Source: JAFECT01 sp035551675 (GTDB lineage: Bacteria; Pseudomonadota; Alphaproteobacteria; Caulobacterales; Caulobacteraceae). Taken from it: 64,000 bases of DNA. A model generated the notes under the pieces. The model saw nothing but the letters and a program-made list of their open reading frames with translations, was not told the DNA's origin and searched no databases. The first letter of the stretch is position 1. The number at the start of each line of letters is the position of its first letter. Below, piece by piece: positions 60,980-64,000 of the stretch. Position numbers and translations under genes: made by a program. The DNA is taken from the NCBI GenBank assembly GCA_035551675.1, contig DASZMV010000003.1:1-64000 (forward strand), given 5' to 3'.

Positions 60980-63682
60980 CTAACCCGTCCCGCGCAGGCC
61001 CGAGGCGATGCCGTTGACGGTGAGTTGGATCCCCAGGTGCAGCAGTTCATCCTCGTCGCCGCGGCGGCGGCGGGCGAGGAGTTCGAGTTGCAGGCGGTTC
61101 AGCGGGTCGATGATCGGTTTGCCGAGCTCGACGGATTCCTTCAGCGCGGGCTGATCGCTCAACAGCTCTTTGGCTTCGCGGATGTCGAGGACCAGTTTCA
61201 GGCAGGCGGCCTGTTCCTCGCGGATGCGCGCAAAGATGCGTTGCGCCGCGTCCTGATCGTGCGCCAGGGCGGCGTAGCGGGCGGCGATGTCCATGTCGCT
61301 CTGGGCCAGGTCGAGCTCCATATTGGCGACCAGCGAGGCGAAGAACTCGAACCGCGCCTCCGCTTCGCGCAGGTCCCTGATCGACACGCCCGTGCGCGCG
61401 ACGCCGGAGGCGAAGCCGTACCAGCCCGGCAGCATGATGCGCGCCTGGGCCCAGCTGAACACCCAGGGGATGGCGCGCAGGTCTTCGATGCGGCGGCTCT
61501 TGGTGCGCGAGGCGGGACGGCTGCCGATCTTCAGGTCCGCCACCTCGGCGATGGGCGTCGCCGACCAGAAGAAGTCCTCGAAGGCGGGGTCGTCGTAGAC
61601 CAGGACGCGGTAGGCCGTGAACGACTCGCGCGACAGCGACGCCAGCATGTCGCGCCAACGCGGGTCGGTAACGTCGCCGGGCTTCTTCAGCGAGGCGATC
61701 AGGGTCGCCGCGGTCAGGGCGTCGAGGTTGCGCCGCGCGGTCGGCTGATCGCCGAAGCGGCGCGAGATCATCTCGCCCTGTTCGGTCAGGCGGATGCGGC
61801 CCTGCACCGTGCCCGCCGGCTGCGCCAGCACCGCGCCTGAGACCGAACCGCCGCCGCGACCCACCGATCCGCCGCGGCCGTGAAACAACTGCAGGCGTTC
61901 GTGCGCCGCACGGCAGACGTCGGCGACCTCGAGCGAGGCTTCCCACAGGCTCCAGCGCGACGTGACGTAGCCGCCGTCCTTGTTGCTGTCGGAATAGCCG
62001 AGCATGACCTCCTGCGCCGGGCGGTCCTGCAACAGGATCTTGGCCAGCGGCAGGGCGAACCAGCGTTCGAGGATCTGCGGACCCGCCTTCAGGTCGGCGA
62101 TGGTTTCGAACAGCGGCGTGACATGCACCACCGCGCGCGGTTCGGCGCCGCCTTCGAACAGGCCTGCCTGTTTCATCAGAACCAGCGGCTCGAGCATGTC
62201 CGACAGCGACGCGGACTTGGAGACGACATAGGCGCCCAGCGCCTCGCGGCCGTAGAGGCGCACGACCTCAGCGGCCGCGTCGAGCACGCCGAGTTCCTTC
62301 TGGGTTTCGTCGGAATAGCGCGCGAAAGGCGAACGCAGCGGGCGCGCGTTAGAGAGTTCGTCGAGCAGCAGGGTGACGCGCGCGTCTTCATCGAGCGCGA
62401 GATAGTCTTCGCCGACCGACGCCGTCGAGAACAGTTCGGCCAGCACGCGCTCGTGCACGTCGGCGTTCTGGCGCATGTCGACGGCGAGCAGGTGGAAGCC
62501 GCAGACGCGCACGATCTGAATCAGGGTCTCCAGCGCGCGGCCGACCAGCCGTTCGCCGCCGTGCTCGACCAGCGAGGCGCGTACGGTTTCCAGGTCGTTG
62601 ACGAAAGCCTGCACCGACGGATAGGCGTCTGGCGCCTTGTCGCCTTCCACCAGCAGCGACCGCGTCGCACGCAGCCGCTGCTCCACCCGGTCGAGCGCGC
62701 GGCGATAGGGTTCGTCGCTGCGGTGCACCGACTGTTCGTCCGAGGCGTCGGCCAGGAGGTCCAGCGCGGGCGTTGTGGGGATCAGGTGGCTCGACAGGGC
62801 GAGATCCACGGCGAGGCCGCGCACCCGCTCCAGATAGACCGGAAAGATCACCCCGGCCTGGCGCGCGAAGGCGTAGTGCAGGGTCTCCGCGTTCACCAGC
62901 GGATGGCCGTCGCGGTCGCCGCCGAGCCAGGAGCCCAGCCCCAGGATCGCCGGAACCTGGGTCGCGTCCAGCGCGCGCGACCAGCGCTCATAGAGTTCGA
63001 TCAGCGCGGGAAGAATGGCGCGGTCGACTACCGAAAGGGTGTTGCGGATTTCGTCGTCGACGGTGATGCGTTCGGGACGGTTCAGCCGCGTCTTCCACAG
63101 GAAGGCGATCTCGCGGAACAGTTCGCGGCGCAGGTCCTCGTCCTCGGCGCGGCGCAGGTGATGGCTGCGCAGCGACAGCAGGCGTGCGATCTCCGCCTCG
63201 CGGTCGAGCACGCTCTTGCGCCGCATCTCGGTCGGATGGGCGGTCAAGACCGGCACGATGCGCAGACGCTCGATCGCGGTCTTCACCGCGCCAGAACCCT
63301 CGCCGTCTTCCACCAGCATCGCCACCGCGGCGGGAAGGGTGCGCGGGCGATCCGCGCTCGGCAGGGCTTCGAAGTCGGCGTAGCGGCGGCGCCCCGCCAC
63401 GTCCTCGGCGATGTTGCCGAGCAGCGAACGGCAGGCGAAGGCGCGCGCCAGTTCGATCGCCTGTTCGGCGGACAGGGTCTTGAATTCACCGTCGCCGCCC
63501 TCGCCTTCCCCGGCCGCGATGGCGCGCTGCAGTGCGTCGGCCGGACCGTCACCGTCGAGATAGCGCACCGCCTCGAGGAACAGGTCGTCGAGCAGGCGGA
63601 TGTTGCGCCCGACGTTGCGGTTGGTCACCGGCTCGGCCGGGCGCCCCGTCACGGAACCAGTGGGTGCAGGCGTGGTGGTCAT
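60980..63682 (-). CDS. ppc: Phosphoenolpyruvate carboxylase
   Basis: Carboxylates PEP to oxaloacetate, replenishing the TCA cycle. 900 aa. The catalytic His is in VLTAHPTEMRRKS; the GYSDSNKDGGY and FHGRGGSVGRGGG blocks hold conserved binding and catalytic loops. The C-terminus ends ASGLRGTG, the normal PEPC end. It is downstream of a partial gene and converges with lldD across P6. Confidence 0.95.
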   Translation of the reverse strand: MTTTPAPTGSVTGRPAEPVTNRNVGRNIRLLDDLFLEAVRYLDGDGPADALQRAIAAGEGEGGDGEFKTLSAEQAIELARAFACRSLLGNIAEDVAGRRRYADFEALPSADRPRTLPAAVAMLVEDGEGSGAVKTAIERLRIVPVLTAHPTEMRRKSVLDREAEIARLLSLRSHHLRRAEDEDLRRELFREIAFLWKTRLNRPERITVDDEIRNTLSVVDRAILPALIELYERWSRALDATQVPAILGLGSWLGGDRDGHPLVNAETLHYAFARQAGVIFPVYLERVRGLAVDLALSSHLIPTTPALDLLADASDEQSVHRSDEPYRRALDRVEQRLRATRSLLVEGDKAPDAYPSVQAFVNDLETVRASLVEHGGERLVGRALETLIQIVRVCGFHLLAVDMRQNADVHERVLAELFSTASVGEDYLALDEDARVTLLLDELSNARPLRSPFARYSDETQKELGVLDAAAEVVRLYGREALGAYVVSKSASLSDMLEPLVLMKQAGLFEGGAEPRAVVHVTPLFETIADLKAGPQILERWFALPLAKILLQDRPAQEVMLGYSDSNKDGGYVTSRWSLWEASLEVADVCRAAHERLQLFHGRGGSVGRGGGSVSGAVLAQPAGTVQGRIRLTEQGEMISRRFGDQPTARRNLDALTAATLIASLKKPGDVTDPRWRDMLASLSRESFTAYRVLVYDDPAFEDFFWSATPIAEVADLKIGSRPASRTKSRRIEDLRAIPWVFSWAQARIMLPGWYGFASGVARTGVSIRDLREAEARFEFFASLVANMELDLAQSDMDIAARYAALAHDQDAAQRIFARIREEQAACLKLVLDIREAKELLSDQPALKESVELGKPIIDPLNRLQLELLARRRRGDEDELLHLGIQLTVNGIASGLRGTG

Positions 63683-63733
63683 GGTTCAGTCGCTCTCCCC
63701 GACGCCGGTCGCTGAGGAAGCGCCAGCCATCGC

Positions 63734-64000
63734 TCAGGGTTCCTCGGCCAGCGCGGTCTCGCGCGTGGCGGCCTCGGCGGCGCCCTCATCGGAGCGATCG
63801 CCCAGCGCGTAGGACAGGGCGTTCAACTGAAAGCGCGCCATGCGGCGAAGCTCGTTCATCAGGTCGCCCGGACGATCCTCGAGCAGGTCCAGCACCTTCA
63901 GATAGCGCAGGCGGTTGTGGTGGGCGACGGTGTCGAAAATCGTCTCCGCGTCGGTCACCCCCGCCTCGCGCATCGCGGCATAGAACTGGGTCTTGGCGAG
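63734..64000 (-). CDS. Partial conserved hypothetical protein (C-terminal fragment)
   Basis: The frame is open from the window end (base 64000) to the stop at 63734; no start is visible, so only the last 88 or so residues are seen (LAKTQFYAAMREAGVT, then helical HHNRLRYLKVLDLLEDRPGDLMNELRR and FQLNALSYALGDR). An ATG at 63973 would give a 79-aa product, but conserved-looking sequence continues upstream. It is 51 bp upstream of ppc and probably cotranscribed. No family recognised. Confidence 0.55.
   Translation of the reverse strand, partial: LAKTQFYAAMREAGVTDAETIFDTVAHHNRLRYLKVLDLLEDRPGDLMNELRRMARFQLNALSYALGDRSDEGAAEAATRETALAEEP

Noticed and set aside
61880..63715. 611-codon plus-strand frame opposite ppc, and similar frames opposite rpsA and the S9 genes
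   Set aside because: All are composition artefacts of high third-position GC on the real strand.

Overview
The window is chromosomal DNA of a high-GC alphaproteobacterium. The evidence is gene order and protein character: tsaE-amgK-murU-addB-addA-trxA, accD-trpA-trpB-trpF, ihfB-rpsA-cmk-aroA followed by a FYDLN-type acidic protein and tRNA-Ala, and murJ-trpS, plus an AccD without its zinc finger and an AddAB rather than RecBCD nuclease. A Caulobacterales- or Micropepsales-like lineage is possible, but the sequence alone does not fix the family. No phage, plasmid, integron, CRISPR array or transposase gene was seen. The genes are core metabolism and information processing, interrupted by several families of intergenic inverted-repeat elements.

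Layout. 0-5.2 kb: 3' end of odhB (two lipoyl domains), two small hypotheticals, trmD-rplS, and a pair of membrane-anchored proteins with the same C-terminal tail. 5.4-7.0 kb: mmsA. 7.3-17.4 kb: a tightly overlapped operon of acyltransferase, tsaE, amgK, murU, addB and addA, followed by trxA. 18.1-23.9 kb: on the minus strand, trpF-trpB-(new 40-codon membrane ORF)-trpA-accD-folC and a frameshifted gene. 24-30.4 kb: FAD protein, then aroA-cmk-rpsA-ihfB-mscL on the minus strand. 30.5-36.8 kb: FYDLN protein, tRNA-Ala(GGC), small proteins, murJ, trpS and a copper-chaperone-like protein. 36.9-39.5 kb: ffh-rpsP-rimM on the minus strand, separated from trmD-rplS. 39.9-47.7 kb: two M3 peptidases, murI, ahpD, and divergent ahpC/oxyR. 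47.7-55.4 kb: two S9 prolyl oligopeptidases, an SPFH protein and two secreted hypotheticals. 55.5-64 kb: dapF-mtaB, an S10 carboxypeptidase gene broken by one in-frame TAG, an FMN hydroxy-acid dehydrogenase, ppc and a partial gene.

Themes. Cell-wall synthesis and recycling (amgK, murU, murJ, murI, dapF), peptide degradation (M3, S9 and S10 enzymes), translation and tRNA modification (tsaE, mtaB, trmD, rimM), recombination (addAB, ihfB) and peroxide defence (oxyR/ahpC/ahpD) dominate. Many neighbouring genes overlap by a 4-nt stop/start NTGA, and all four NTG start codons appear to be used.

The most unusual signals are: (1) six intergenic elements whose inverted arms are built from 9- or 10-bp periodic simple motifs around a small GC hairpin, several ending exactly at stop codons; (2) a separate REP-pair/MITE-like family in five copies; (3) a 40-aa membrane ORF stop/start-coupled between trpB and trpA; and (4) the shared C-terminal tail of the two proteins at 3967-5206.
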